Assembly: GCF_004758605.1 (NCBI RefSeq)
Contig: NZ_CP038511.1
Coordinates: 344,148 to 408,147, forward strand
Reading direction: 5' to 3'
Length of the DNA stretch: 64,000 nucleotides
DNA from: Deinococcus metallilatus
GTDB taxonomy: Bacteria; Deinococcota; Deinococci; Deinococcales; Deinococcaceae
Part shown: positions 55,898 through 64,000 of the stretch, one piece after another
How the letters are laid out: every line of letters starts with the position of its first letter
How positions within the stretch are numbered: the first letter of the stretch is position 1
The notes under the pieces: generated by a model
Told to the model about the DNA's origin: nothing
The model's input: the letters and a program-made list of their open reading frames with translations, nothing else
Databases searched by the model: none
Made by a program: the position numbers and the translations under genes

Positions 55898-56424
55898 GGT
55901 GGGGGCCCCTGCTGCTGATCGCGGCCCTGCTGGCCCTGGAGGGAGGGCTCAAGGCCTGGGCCGCGGCGAACCTGACCCCGGGCGTGGACCGCCCCTTGGT
56001 GCCCGGCCTGCTGCACCTGGGCTTCACCCTGAACCCCGGCATGGCCTGGGGCCTGCTGGGCGGCCTGACCTCCCCGCTGGCCCTCCTGCGCCTGCTGGTC
56101 GGCCTGGGGATCGTGGCCGGCCTGCTCTCCGGCCGGCTCCCCACCGGGCGCGTCTGGCCGCTCGCGCTGATCGCGGCGGGGGCGCTCGGGAACGCCTTGG
56201 ACGGCCTGACTCGCGGTGCGGTCGTCGATTACCTCACTGCCCCCGTGCTGGACGTGGTCGCGCGGCCGCTGACGGGCCGCCCCTTTCCCATCTTCAACCT
56301 GTCGGACGTGCTGGTCTGTACGGGCACCCTCTGGCTGCTGCTGCACGCCCGGCGGATGGAACGCCGCGCTGGACATTCCGCCTCTGACCGGTGTGCTACC
56401 TCTCAACCCAAGGAGAATTCATGA
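55894..56424 (+). CDS. Signal peptidase II-like protein (LspA)
   Basis: 176 aa, four helices. Family motifs: LGFTLNPGMAWGLLGG, IAAGALGNALDGLTRGAVVDYL with catalytic Asp, and FPIFNLSDVLVCTG with the second Asp. LspA removes lipoprotein signal peptides. The N-x-G-M in place of N-x-G-A and the location in a metal operon suggest a second, dedicated copy rather than the housekeeping enzyme. GTG start overlaps the previous stop (GTGA). Confidence 0.85.
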   Translation: MRWGPLLLIAALLALEGGLKAWAAANLTPGVDRPLVPGLLHLGFTLNPGMAWGLLGGLTSPLALLRLLVGLGIVAGLLSGRLPTGRVWPLALIAAGALGNALDGLTRGAVVDYLTAPVLDVVARPLTGRPFPIFNLSDVLVCTGTLWLLLHARRMERRAGHSASDRCATSQPKENS

Positions 56425-56927
56425 ACCGAACTGTCCTGCTGACCCTGCCCGCCCTGCTCGCGCTTGCCTCCTGCAACCGGGGAGGCGGTGAGATTGAGGG
56501 CGTCCAGAGCTTCCAGAACAAGGGGGGAGCCCACCAGGAGGGGCGCATCACCTACGCGCAGACGCCCCCGGCGGGCGGACCCCACAACCCCGCCTGGCAG
56601 AACTGCGGCGTGTACGACCGCCCGCTCTACGACGAGTACGCCGTGCACAGCCTGGAGCACGGGGCGGTGTGGCTCAGCTACCAGCCGGGCCTGCCCGCCG
56701 ATCAGGTCGGGGCCCTGAAGACACTGGTGGAGGGACGCTCCTACACCCTGCTCTCGCCCCACGAGTCGCAGAAGGCCCCCCTCGTCCTCACGGCCTGGAA
56801 CAGGCAGCTCGTGGTGCAGGACGTCTCGGACCCCCGGGTGAAGCAGTTCCTCCAGACGTATGAGCAGGGGGGCGAAGCCCCGGAGATCGGGGCCTCATGC
56901 AGCGGCGCGTACAACGGCACGGTCTAA
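56421..56927 (+). CDS. DUF3105 lipoprotein
   Basis: 168 aa. Lipobox LLALASCN, so probably a lipoprotein. DUF3105 features: TPPAGGPHNPAWQNCGVYDR, YAVHSLEHGAVWLSYQPGL and LLSPHESQKAPLVLTAWNRQ. His, Cys and Asn are conserved in this family of unknown role, often beside DUF305 and copper genes. AAGGAG precedes the ATG. LspA, encoded just upstream, could process it. Confidence 0.9.
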   Translation: MNRTVLLTLPALLALASCNRGGGEIEGVQSFQNKGGAHQEGRITYAQTPPAGGPHNPAWQNCGVYDRPLYDEYAVHSLEHGAVWLSYQPGLPADQVGALKTLVEGRSYTLLSPHESQKAPLVLTAWNRQLVVQDVSDPRVKQFLQTYEQGGEAPEIGASCSGAYNGTV

Positions 56928-57521
56928 CCGCCTGGGCGGGTGGGGTGCTGGCCGCGGCGGTCCTCGGCGTGGGCGCGGCCGTCACTTGGCCCCGCCCGCC
57001 CGCCGAGGGGAGTTCCGAGGTCAGCTTTGCCCGGGACATGAGCGCGCACCATGCGCAGGCCGTGGACATGAGCGTGACGCTGGTCAAGCGGGCGGCGGAC
57101 CCGGCGATCCGGCTGCTGGCTCAGGACATCCTGCTGGGGCAGCAGGCGCAGATCGGGCAGATGCAGGGCTGGCTGATGGCCTGGGGGCGCCCGCTGGCGG
57201 GCCGGGAGGCCCCGATGGCGGGCATGGACCGCGCCCGCATGGGCCTGGCGTCTGACGGGGACGTGCGGCAGCTCCGGCACCTCCCCGTCAACACGGCGCA
57301 GACCCGCTACCTGGTCTTGATGCGCCGCCACCATCAGGGGGGCGTGGCGATGGCGAAGTCGGCCCTGACGACCGTGAAGCGCCCGGAGGTCCGGGCCTTC
57401 GCCGAGCGGGTGGTGGCGGCCCAGACCTCGGAGATTCAGGCCATCGACGCGCTGCTCGGGAAGCGCATGGCGGGGGGGGAAGCCCAACCGGAAATGCAGC
57501 CGGAGATGGACGGCATGACCC

Positions 57522-57529
<8 letters not shown>
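56897..57529 (+). CDS. DUF305-family membrane-anchored protein
   Basis: 210 aa. N-terminal membrane helix (GGVLAAAVLGVGAAVTW). DUF305 motifs DMSAHHAQAVDMSVTLVKRA and YLVLMRRHHQGGVAMAKSAL, and a Met-rich tail EMQPEMDGMTHE. It probably binds metal outside the membrane. The gene overlaps the end of the DUF3105 gene by 31 nt in another frame and the CDF start by 8 nt. Confidence 0.88.
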
Positions 57530-58411
<882 letters not shown>

Positions 58412-58415
<4 letters not shown>

Positions 58416-58663
58416 AGCGGCGGCGGCAGGCCGACCTGCTGGTCCAGGCCAACGGGCTGACGGACGTCGCGCTGGCGGTCGCCACCTTCCGCCACCAGCA
58501 TGTCGCGCTGGGCCTGGCGTACGGCGGTCTCGGACTGGTCTGGCTGCTGAGCGCCGTCCGGCAGTGGCGCTGGCACCCCCGGCCCGCCGACCTGCGGCGC
58601 CTGGCCGTCGGCCTCGGCCTGGCCCTGCTGCTGCTCCTGGCCGAACTGCTGTCCTTCTTTTAA
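58412..58663 (+). CDS. Small membrane protein after the CDF gene
   Basis: 83 aa. Two helices, LGLAYGGLGLVWLLSAVRQW and VGLGLALLLLLAELLSFF. GTG overlaps the CDF stop (GTGA). Not recognised; it may assist the exporter. Confidence 0.7.
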
Positions 58664-58690
58664 AGGAGCCCCTCATGCGCGAGCCTCACC

Positions 58691-59041
58691 ATGTCTGATG
58701 CCCTCCCGTCCGAACTGGAGCGGCGCGAGACCAAACAGCACCTGCTGCGGTCGCTGGGTCCCGGCCTGATCACCGGCGCCTCCGACGACGATCCCAGCGG
58801 CATCGCCACCTCTTCCCAGGTGGGCGCCCAGTTCGGGTCCGGCCTGCGGTGGTCGATGCTGTTCTCCTCCCCGTGGATGGCCACCATTCAAGAGGTCAGT
58901 GCCCGGCTGGGGCGGGTCACCGGCCACGGCATCGGCGGGAACCTGCGCCGCCACGACCCGCCGGGGTGGCTGTGGAGTGTCACGGCCCTCCTGATCGTCG
59001 CCAACATCATCAACCTGGGCGCGGACAGTGGGGCGGTCCGC
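58691..59041 (+). pseudogene. Truncated NRAMP-family Mn/Fe transporter gene
   Basis: About 115 codons match the start of NRAMP-like proteins: LGPGLITGASDDDPSGIATS, MLFSSPWMATIQEVSARLGR and ALLIVANIINLGADSGAV. The similarity ends abruptly near 59,041, before most membrane helices, and the frame runs on into unrelated sequence. The key D-P-S-G motif of helix 1 is present. A deletion has fused it to the upstream region of the SCO gene. Confidence 0.88.
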
Positions 59042-59109
59042 CCTGTGCGGGTCGCGGCCCCCCGCTCTCGCCCTCGACCTTCCCCCTTCCGGAAAGGAGA
59101 ACTGTTCCT

Positions 59110-59736
59110 ATGACCGCTCCCCCCACCCGTCCCGTCTGGCAGTCCCTCCTGTGGGCACTCCTGGCCGTCACCCTGCTGCTGGGCGGCGCCTGGGCCTACG
59201 CCCGGCTGAAAAACCCCTTCCCCTTCTACGGCACGGTGTATGACGCGGAGACGACCGCGCCCGCCCTGACCGGCACCGGGGAGGACGGCCGACCCTTCGC
59301 CTTGAGCGGCCTCAAGGGGCAAACCGTGGCCGTCTTTTTCGGCTTCCTGCACTGCCCGAACATCTGCCCGACCACCCTGGCCGCCCTGGAACGGGTCCGC
59401 CAGGCCCTCCCGGAAGCGGACCGGGCCAATTTCCGCTCCGTGCTCGTCACCCTCGACCCCGCCCGGGACGACGTGGGCAAGCTGCGGGAGTACGTCCGGT
59501 TCTTCAGCCCGTCGGCCAAAGGGGTCTTCATTCCTGAACCTCAACTCGCCGACACCGCCGCCGACTGGGGCGTGGGCTACCAGAAGGCCGACGTGAAGGG
59601 CCTGAGCTACCAGATCAACCACACCACCGGCGTGTACCTGATCGACCGCGAGGGCCGGCGGCGGGTGGTCTGGGACTACACCCAGCTCACCAAGGTGGAC
59701 CGTGTGGCGGCCGACGTGCGGGAGGTGATGCGGTGA
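59110..59736 (+). CDS. SCO1/SenC-family copper chaperone
   Basis: 208 aa. Membrane anchor (LLWALLAVTLLLGGAWAYA), thioredoxin fold with FGFLHCPNICPTTLAALERV (the C-x3-C copper site) and the conserved His in YQINHTTGVYLIDREG. It helps insert copper into cytochrome oxidase or defends against copper and oxidants. AAGGAG lies 10 nt before the ATG. Confidence 0.94.
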   Translation: MTAPPTRPVWQSLLWALLAVTLLLGGAWAYARLKNPFPFYGTVYDAETTAPALTGTGEDGRPFALSGLKGQTVAVFFGFLHCPNICPTTLAALERVRQALPEADRANFRSVLVTLDPARDDVGKLREYVRFFSPSAKGVFIPEPQLADTAADWGVGYQKADVKGLSYQINHTTGVYLIDREGRRRVVWDYTQLTKVDRVAADVREVMR

Positions 59737-59759
59737 CGGTCCCGGCTCCCACGGTGCGC

Positions 59760-59765
59760 TACCCT
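59760..59765 (+). promoter_or_regulatory. -10 element of the ArsR gene
   Basis: TACCCT lies 6 nt before the ATG at 59772, the leaderless arrangement used elsewhere. It lies within an upstream in-frame extension, so the ArsR message may start here independently of the SCO gene. Confidence 0.55.
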
Positions 59766-59771
59766 GTGGAC

Positions 59772-60134
59772 ATGAGAACCGCTTCTCAAGACGACGCGTG
59801 CGAGGTCACCTGCGTCCACCCTGAGGCGGTCGCGCGCGCCCGCGCTGGCCTGCCCGATGCCGCATGCGTCGAGGACGCCACCACGCTCCTCAAGATCATC
59901 GCCGATCCCACCCGATTCCGCATTCTCAGCGCCCTGAACGCCGAGGAGCTGTGCGTCTGTGATCTGTCCGCCGTGGTCGGAATCAGCGAGAGTGCGGTCA
60001 GCCACCAACTTCGGCTCCTGCGCGCCCACCGCCTGGTGGCCTTTCGCAAGGAGGGGCGCGTCGCCTACTACCGCCTGCTGGACCAGCACATCAACGGGTT
60101 GATCGGCGGGGCGGTGGACCACGTGCGCGAATGA
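59772..60134 (+). CDS. ArsR/SmtB-family metal sensor (CadC/CmtR-like)
   Basis: 120 aa from this ATG; a GTG at 59733 overlapping the SCO stop would add 13 residues. The winged helix is clear: LLKIIADPTRFRILSALNAE, DLSAVVGISESAVSHQLRLL and FRKEGRVAYYRLLDQHI. Metal ligands of the CadC type are visible: ELCVCDL in helix 3 plus Cys residues in the N-terminal DACEVTCVHPE. Such proteins release DNA on binding Cd, Pb or Zn. It is the natural candidate repressor for the TGAA-N6-TTCA sites. Confidence 0.93.
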   Translation: MRTASQDDACEVTCVHPEAVARARAGLPDAACVEDATTLLKIIADPTRFRILSALNAEELCVCDLSAVVGISESAVSHQLRLLRAHRLVAFRKEGRVAYYRLLDQHINGLIGGAVDHVRE

Positions 60135-60550
60135 GACCCGTTTTCACCGGGCTGGCCGCGGCGCTGCTGGGGCTGCTCGGCTTGGGCGGCTGGTGGTCCG
60201 CGGGGGAACGTCGCTGGCAGGGGGACCTCTTCTGCATCGGGCGGCCTGGAACCCTCTGGAACGGGCTGGCCCCCCTGCCGCCCGGCCTGACGCCCGAGTG
60301 CCCGACGTACAGCCGGACCTACCGGGCGGAGGTTCGCCGGGGGGAGGCCCGGGTGGAGATGTACCGCCTGCCCGGGTGGCAGCCGAAAGCCCTCCTCGAC
60401 CCCTTCAAACGCGCGGGGTATGGACAGCTCACCGACGACGCCCTGCCGGGCAACTACACGGCGTTTCTGGACCGGGGCGGGGAGATGCTCCAGTACCACG
60501 CCGTGCAGGAGGGGGAGACCACCCTCATCACCATCAGCGGCCAGCCGTAG
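60131..60550 (+). CDS. Hypothetical secreted or membrane-anchored protein
   Basis: 139 aa. N-terminal helix (VFTGLAAALLGLLGLGGWW), then RRWQGDLFCIGRPGTLWNG and a C-terminal half with LDPFKRAGYGQLTDDALPG. Not recognised. ATGA overlap with the ArsR stop, so co-expressed with the sensor. Confidence 0.7.
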   Translation: MRPVFTGLAAALLGLLGLGGWWSAGERRWQGDLFCIGRPGTLWNGLAPLPPGLTPECPTYSRTYRAEVRRGEARVEMYRLPGWQPKALLDPFKRAGYGQLTDDALPGNYTAFLDRGGEMLQYHAVQEGETTLITISGQP

Positions 60551-60593
60551 CCCGCCGGGGCTTCGTCACCCCCGGCTGACCCCAAGGAGTCCT

Positions 60594-61481
60594 GTGGACC
60601 GTACCCTCCGACTGGCCCGGTACAGCCTGCTGCTGGGCCTGCTGATTCTCGCGCTCAAGGCGGGCGCGTACCTGCTGACCGGCAGCGTCGCGCTGTACTC
60701 CGACGCGCTGGAGAGCATTATCAACGTCGTCGCCTCCGCGGCGGCCCTCTTCGCCCTCTCGGTCGCGCGCAAGCCCGCCGACGCGGGCCACCCCTACGGC
60801 CACGCCAAGGCCGAGTATTTCTCCGCCGTGCTCGAAGGCGTCTTGATCGTCCTGGCGGCCGTGAGCATCCTTTACAGCGCGTCCCAGGACCTGAGGGCGC
60901 CCAAGCCGCTGGAGGGACTGGGGCTGGGCCTGCTCGTCTCGCTGGGGGCGACCTTGCTCAACGCGGGCTACGGGACCTACCTCGTCCGCAGCGGGCGGTG
61001 GCTGCGCTCCCCCGCCCTGGTCGCGGACGGGCAACACCTGCTCACCGACGTGGTGACGAGCGGGGGCGTCCTCGTCGGCCTGGGGCTGGTGGCGCTCACC
61101 GGCTGGACCGTGCTCGACCCGGTCATGGCGATGCTGGTGGCGCTCAACATCCTGTGGGTGGGCGGGCGGCTGGTGCGGTCGTCCGCGCGCAGCCTGCTGG
61201 ACGAGGCCGCGCCCCCCGAGACGCAGGCGCTGATCCGCCGCCTGGTGGCCGAGCACGCCGAGGGGGCGCTGGAGGCGCACGACCTGCGCACCCGCCACGC
61301 GGGACGGCTGACCTTTATCGACTTCCACCTGGTGGTGCCCGAGCACCTCACCGTGGGGCAGGCCCACGCCATCTGTGACCGGCTGGAAGGGGTGATCGAG
61401 CGGGAGGTGCCGGACAGTGAGGTCACCATCCATGTGGAGCCGGAGAGCGCGGCCAAGCACCGCGGGGTGCTCGTCCTCTGA
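60594..61481 (+). CDS. CDF-family metal efflux protein (FieF-like)
   Basis: 295 aa. Motifs ALYSDALESIINVVASAAAL (helix 2, D-x-x-E in place of H-x-x-D), GHPYGHAKAEYFSAVLEGVL and LVADGQHLLTDVVTSGGVLV (helix 5, H-x3-D). The C-terminal domain has HDLRTRHAGRLTFIDFHLVV. The site pattern resembles FieF-type or broad-specificity CDF proteins, unlike the zinc type at 57,522. GTG start with AAGGAG upstream. Its TGA overlaps the lnt start (TGATG). Confidence 0.92.
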   Translation: MDRTLRLARYSLLLGLLILALKAGAYLLTGSVALYSDALESIINVVASAAALFALSVARKPADAGHPYGHAKAEYFSAVLEGVLIVLAAVSILYSASQDLRAPKPLEGLGLGLLVSLGATLLNAGYGTYLVRSGRWLRSPALVADGQHLLTDVVTSGGVLVGLGLVALTGWTVLDPVMAMLVALNILWVGGRLVRSSARSLLDEAAPPETQALIRRLVAEHAEGALEAHDLRTRHAGRLTFIDFHLVVPEHLTVGQAHAICDRLEGVIEREVPDSEVTIHVEPESAAKHRGVLVL

Positions 61482-62950
61482 TGCAGCGGGTTTCGTTCCG
61501 TGGCACTTTTCTCCTGCTGGCGTTCCTCGCCGGGGTGGGGCTCTCGTTTACCTTCCCGCCCTCGCCGCTGGGCTGGCTCGCGCCGTTGCCCCTGGCCTGG
61601 CTCTTCCGGGCCGTGGCGCGGCACCCGCCAGGCCGGGCCTTTCGCCTGACCTTCGCCTTTGCCACGGGCATTTTCGGGGCGCTGCTGCTGTGGCTGCCCG
61701 GCAGCCTGTCGCCCCTCTTCGGGCCCGGGGTGGCGGCGCTGTACCCGGTCCTGGTGGGGGGGCTGGCCCTGATGTGGGCCGGGACGGCGGCCCTCACCCG
61801 CCGGTTGATGGGCCGGGCCACGCTCTGGGCCCTGCCCTTCGCCTGGGTGCTGCTGGACAGCGCGCGTGGCCTGGGGCCGTTCGGGTTCACCTGGGGCAGC
61901 CTGGGGTACGCGTTCGCGTCCACCCCGCTCGTGCAGCTCGCGGACCTGGGCGGCGTCTCGCTGGTGGGACTGCTCGTCGCGCTCGCGGCGGCGGCCCTGG
62001 CCGACCGGCGCCCGCGGGTCCTGCTGGGCGCGGCGGCGCTGCTGTCGCTGGGCACCCTGTACGGCCTCACCCGGCCGCCGGACCCGCCCGCCACGGAGCG
62101 GGCCCTCCTGGTGCAGGGCAACGTCGATCCGCGGGCCAAGGCCCAGGGACGCACGGCGGATGAACTGGGACGCTACCTGACGCTGACCCGGGCGGGCCTG
62201 GCCGCCGGCCCGGCCCTGGTGGTGTGGCCCGAGACGGCCGCCCCGGCCGCGCCCACCTCACCGGCGGTGGATCGCGCGCTGACGGCGCTGAGGGTGCCAC
62301 TGCTGCTGGGTGCCCCGACCGAGGAGGGCGGGTACCGCAACAGCGTGTACGCCTTCGCGGGCGGGCAGGTTCGGGGGCGGCAGGACAAGGTGCGGCTGGT
62401 GCCGTTCGGGGAGTACTTCCCGGCCCGCGAGCGGCTGGACGGGGCCTACCAGGCTGTGTTCCGCACGCTGGGGCTGCCCGCCCTCACGGGGGCCGTGCCC
62501 GGCCGCACCCTGGCGCCGCTGCCGGTGGGCAGTGTGCGGGCGGGTGCGCTGATCTGCTACGAGTCGACCTTCCCGGCCCTCGCGCGTGCCCAGGTGCGGC
62601 GGGGCGCGCGGGTCCTGGCGGTGGTGTCGAACGACGCCTGGTTCGGGCCGTCGGTGGGGGCCGAGCAGCACTTCCAGATGGGGCGGGTGCGGGCCATCGA
62701 GACCCGGCGCTGGCTGCTGCGGGCGGGCAACGACGGGGTGACGGCGGCCATCGCGCCCTCGGGGCGGGTCACGGCCCGGCTGCCGCGGCGGGTCGCGGGG
62801 GCGCTGCCGGTCTTCTTCGCGCAGACCACCACGGTCACCCCGTACGTCCGGTGGGGGGAGTGGGTCACGGCGCTGAGCGTGCTGGCGCTGCTGGGGTTGG
62901 GGCTGGGTCCGCGCGGATGGGTTCGCCCCGGAACAGGGCCAGCCTCGTGA
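61481..62950 (+). CDS. lnt: Apolipoprotein N-acyltransferase
   Basis: 489 aa. Eight helices precede a nitrilase-like domain with the catalytic triad: Glu in LVVWPETAAPA, Lys in RQDKVRLVPFGEYFP and Cys in ALICYESTFPALARA. SNDAWFGPSVGAEQHFQMGR is also conserved. The enzyme adds the third acyl chain to lipoproteins. Finding it coupled to a metal exporter is unusual; together with the LspA-like gene it suggests a dedicated lipoprotein pathway. Confidence 0.93.
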   Translation: MQRVSFRGTFLLLAFLAGVGLSFTFPPSPLGWLAPLPLAWLFRAVARHPPGRAFRLTFAFATGIFGALLLWLPGSLSPLFGPGVAALYPVLVGGLALMWAGTAALTRRLMGRATLWALPFAWVLLDSARGLGPFGFTWGSLGYAFASTPLVQLADLGGVSLVGLLVALAAAALADRRPRVLLGAAALLSLGTLYGLTRPPDPPATERALLVQGNVDPRAKAQGRTADELGRYLTLTRAGLAAGPALVVWPETAAPAAPTSPAVDRALTALRVPLLLGAPTEEGGYRNSVYAFAGGQVRGRQDKVRLVPFGEYFPARERLDGAYQAVFRTLGLPALTGAVPGRTLAPLPVGSVRAGALICYESTFPALARAQVRRGARVLAVVSNDAWFGPSVGAEQHFQMGRVRAIETRRWLLRAGNDGVTAAIAPSGRVTARLPRRVAGALPVFFAQTTTVTPYVRWGEWVTALSVLALLGLGLGPRGWVRPGTGPAS

Positions 62951-63026
62951 GGGTTGAGGTCAGGGTCCGCCCCTCCCCGTTGAACCCTGCGAGCCCACCC
63001 GGCGTACCTCAAAGGAGGCCCCCTGC

Positions 63027-63215
63027 ATGAACGACCAGCAGAAAGACCAGCACGAAGCGCCAGCGCGGGCCGGGGGCCACGCGCCCCAGCCGGAACGGCG
63101 GGACCTTCAGCCGCCGGAGGACGCCGCCGCCCCCGAGGTTCCGCCGCCACCCGCCCTCAAGCACCGCGTCCTCCAACGCGCGCGGCGTCTGCCGCAGCGG
63201 TCGTCCGAACCCTGA
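63027..63215 (+). CDS. Small disordered hypothetical protein
   Basis: 62 aa, Gln/Pro/Ala/Arg-rich with a basic end (LKHRVLQRARRLPQRSS). AAAGGAGG lies 8 nt before the ATG. Not recognised. Confidence 0.55.
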   Translation: MNDQQKDQHEAPARAGGHAPQPERRDLQPPEDAAAPEVPPPPALKHRVLQRARRLPQRSSEP

Positions 63216-63850
63216 GGGAAGGAGGCGGCAGGTGGGCGGGCGTCCAGTGCGGGCGTGGCCATGGGACGGGAAGCAGCGTTGTCGGACGGGCCGAGACGCA
63301 CGGCTGGGGACGGGTGTGGCCGGGGCCTTCGACCCGCAGCGCGTTCAGCCTGCCCGGAGTGGGCGACACGCTGATCAATCCGACGGTGGGTGGGACGCTC
63401 CGGGTCGAGGGTGGGCGTCTGGCCGGTGACCAGAGCGGTGGCCCCAGACGTTGAGGGGCAGCCTCTCCCCTCGTTCGGTCCGCTCGACCGGGATGACGTG
63501 GGGAACGGGCCCTCGACTTGTCCGGCTCTTGCGACGGGCCGTGGCGTCGTGGGACGACCCACGGACCAGGCAGGCTCTCCTCATCCGGGTCATGAACCGC
63601 CTGCGGACCTTCACCGTGAAGCCCCCTTCGTGGGCCGGGGCAGCGACGGGGTCCTGGTGCTTGATGATGCGGCCGACCGGTGCCCTTGCCTCTCGCGCGG
63701 TCATGAGAGGCTGGCGGTACAGGTCCCGTCGCCGGGCCACGGAGGACCCTTAGCGCGGGGTCGTTCCCACCTGAGCTTCTCCCCCACAGTGTCCCTCGGC
63801 ACGGAGCCGTCCAGAAGAGTCGGCTCGACAACCACGTCCCTTTCAACCTG
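63216..63850. other. Degraded region without a supportable gene
   Basis: About 630 nt. Three frames stay open in parts without consistent codon bias. DGVLVLDDAADR near 63,650 faintly recalls the first Asp region of some IS701/IS4-type transposases, but the rest does not follow. It may be a decayed insertion. Confidence 0.4.
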
Positions 63851-63856
63851 CTGGTA

Positions 63857-63880
63857 TATATGAACAAACATTCATATAAT
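63857..63880 (+). promoter_or_regulatory. ArsR-type operator overlapping a perfect -10
   Basis: TATATGAA (63857-63864), 6 nt, and TTCATATA (63871-63878) form a perfect 8+8 palindrome. It overlaps TATAAT (63875-63880), which is 6 nt before an ATG at 63887. This is the best ArsR/SmtB operator in the window and shuts a leaderless promoter when occupied. Confidence 0.85.
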
Positions 63881-63886
63881 AGGGCC

Positions 63887-64000
63887 ATGCTTCACGGGCA
63901 ACTTTTCGGCCGAGGAGGGAGGACGCAGGTGGGGGCAGGTGGACTCAGGCACGGCTGTTCCCAATTCCTCCTCTGCGAGCGGGCGTGGGAGGAACCAGCA
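63887..64000 (+). CDS. Start of an unknown gene under ArsR-type control (partial)
   Basis: The ATG follows the TATAAT by 6 nt, as in leaderless genes, and the frame stays open for 38 codons to the window end. The residues (LHGQLFGRGG and CSQFLLCERAW) are not recognised and codon bias is moderate. An alternative start is a GTG at 63939 behind GAGGAGGGAGG. Its operator predicts a metal-related product. Confidence 0.35.
   Translation, partial: MLHGQLFGRGGRTQVGAGGLRHGCSQFLLCERAWEEPA

Noticed and set aside
63390..63863. Possible transposase remnant with DGVLVLDD
   Set aside because: The resemblance rests on eight residues, and no further catalytic motif or end repeat is found.

Overview
This window looks like Deinococcus or a close relative in Deinococcota. 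The grounds are composition and content only: very high GC, strong G/C at third codon positions, frequent GTG starts, many NTGA stop/start overlaps, and -10 hexamers (TANNNT) placed 6-7 nt before the start codon, as in leaderless messages. DUF305, PsbP-like and YibE/F proteins also fit. A PRTRC gene set, which is usual on large plasmids and islands, and the many gene fragments suggest a megaplasmid or an accessory part of the chromosome. I saw no tRNA, rRNA or CRISPR array.

Layout. (1) 1-5,070: the tail of an unknown gene, then a lipoprotein-type S8 protease coupled to a TPR/HD-GYP/GGDEF protein. (2) 5,070-19,965: an envelope block. It holds a DedA protein, an ABC exporter operon (PsbP-like protein, two ATPases, FtsX permease), an operon of PAP2 phosphatase, response regulator, histidine kinase and phosphoesterase, then PepSY, a lysozyme-fold protein, UppP, a YbhB-like plus beta-propeller pair, a PEGA-like protein and an HhH protein. 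Nine promoters here carry the same 19-bp direct-repeat box (TATAC-N6-TTTACC) exactly 9 nt upstream of a -10 hexamer. The box also precedes the operon that encodes the regulator. This looks like one two-component regulon centred on undecaprenyl-phosphate recycling and envelope upkeep, and it is the most interesting thing in the window.

(3) 20,063-25,182: membrane proteins, a receiver-only response regulator, an AlbA_2 protein, a DUF4209 remnant and hypotheticals. (4) 25,346-36,492: a PRTRC (ubiquitin-like) cluster with ThiF (E1), protein B (E2), F, C (ubiquitin-like) and E, a UvrD-like helicase and unknown genes. Its intergenic gaps repeat a small hairpin element. Next to it sit a degenerate tyrosine recombinase and two matching TTTAC-N6-GTAAA palindromes. 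(5) 37,023-42,342: an iron-uptake operon (periplasmic helical protein, FTR1 permease, hydantoinase-like ATPase, membrane-anchored protein, TetR). (6) 42,343-48,060: a scarred zone with a partial duplication, a P-type ATPase scrap, an IS5-type insertion that truncates a gene, YibE/F, YbaK and a decayed LysE.

(7) 48,193-64,000: a metal-resistance island. It has DUF305 plus a two-component system, a Tn3 transposase tail, two DUF2171 genes, and a ZntA-type ATPase with duplicated HMA domains. These are followed by a glutaredoxin, a ZIP-like protein, LspA, DUF3105, DUF305, a CDF, a truncated NRAMP, SCO, an ArsR/CadC regulator, a second CDF and Lnt. Promoters here share a TGAA-N6-TTCA operator that suits the ArsR protein. 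Functions are from motif recognition by eye; no database search was run.
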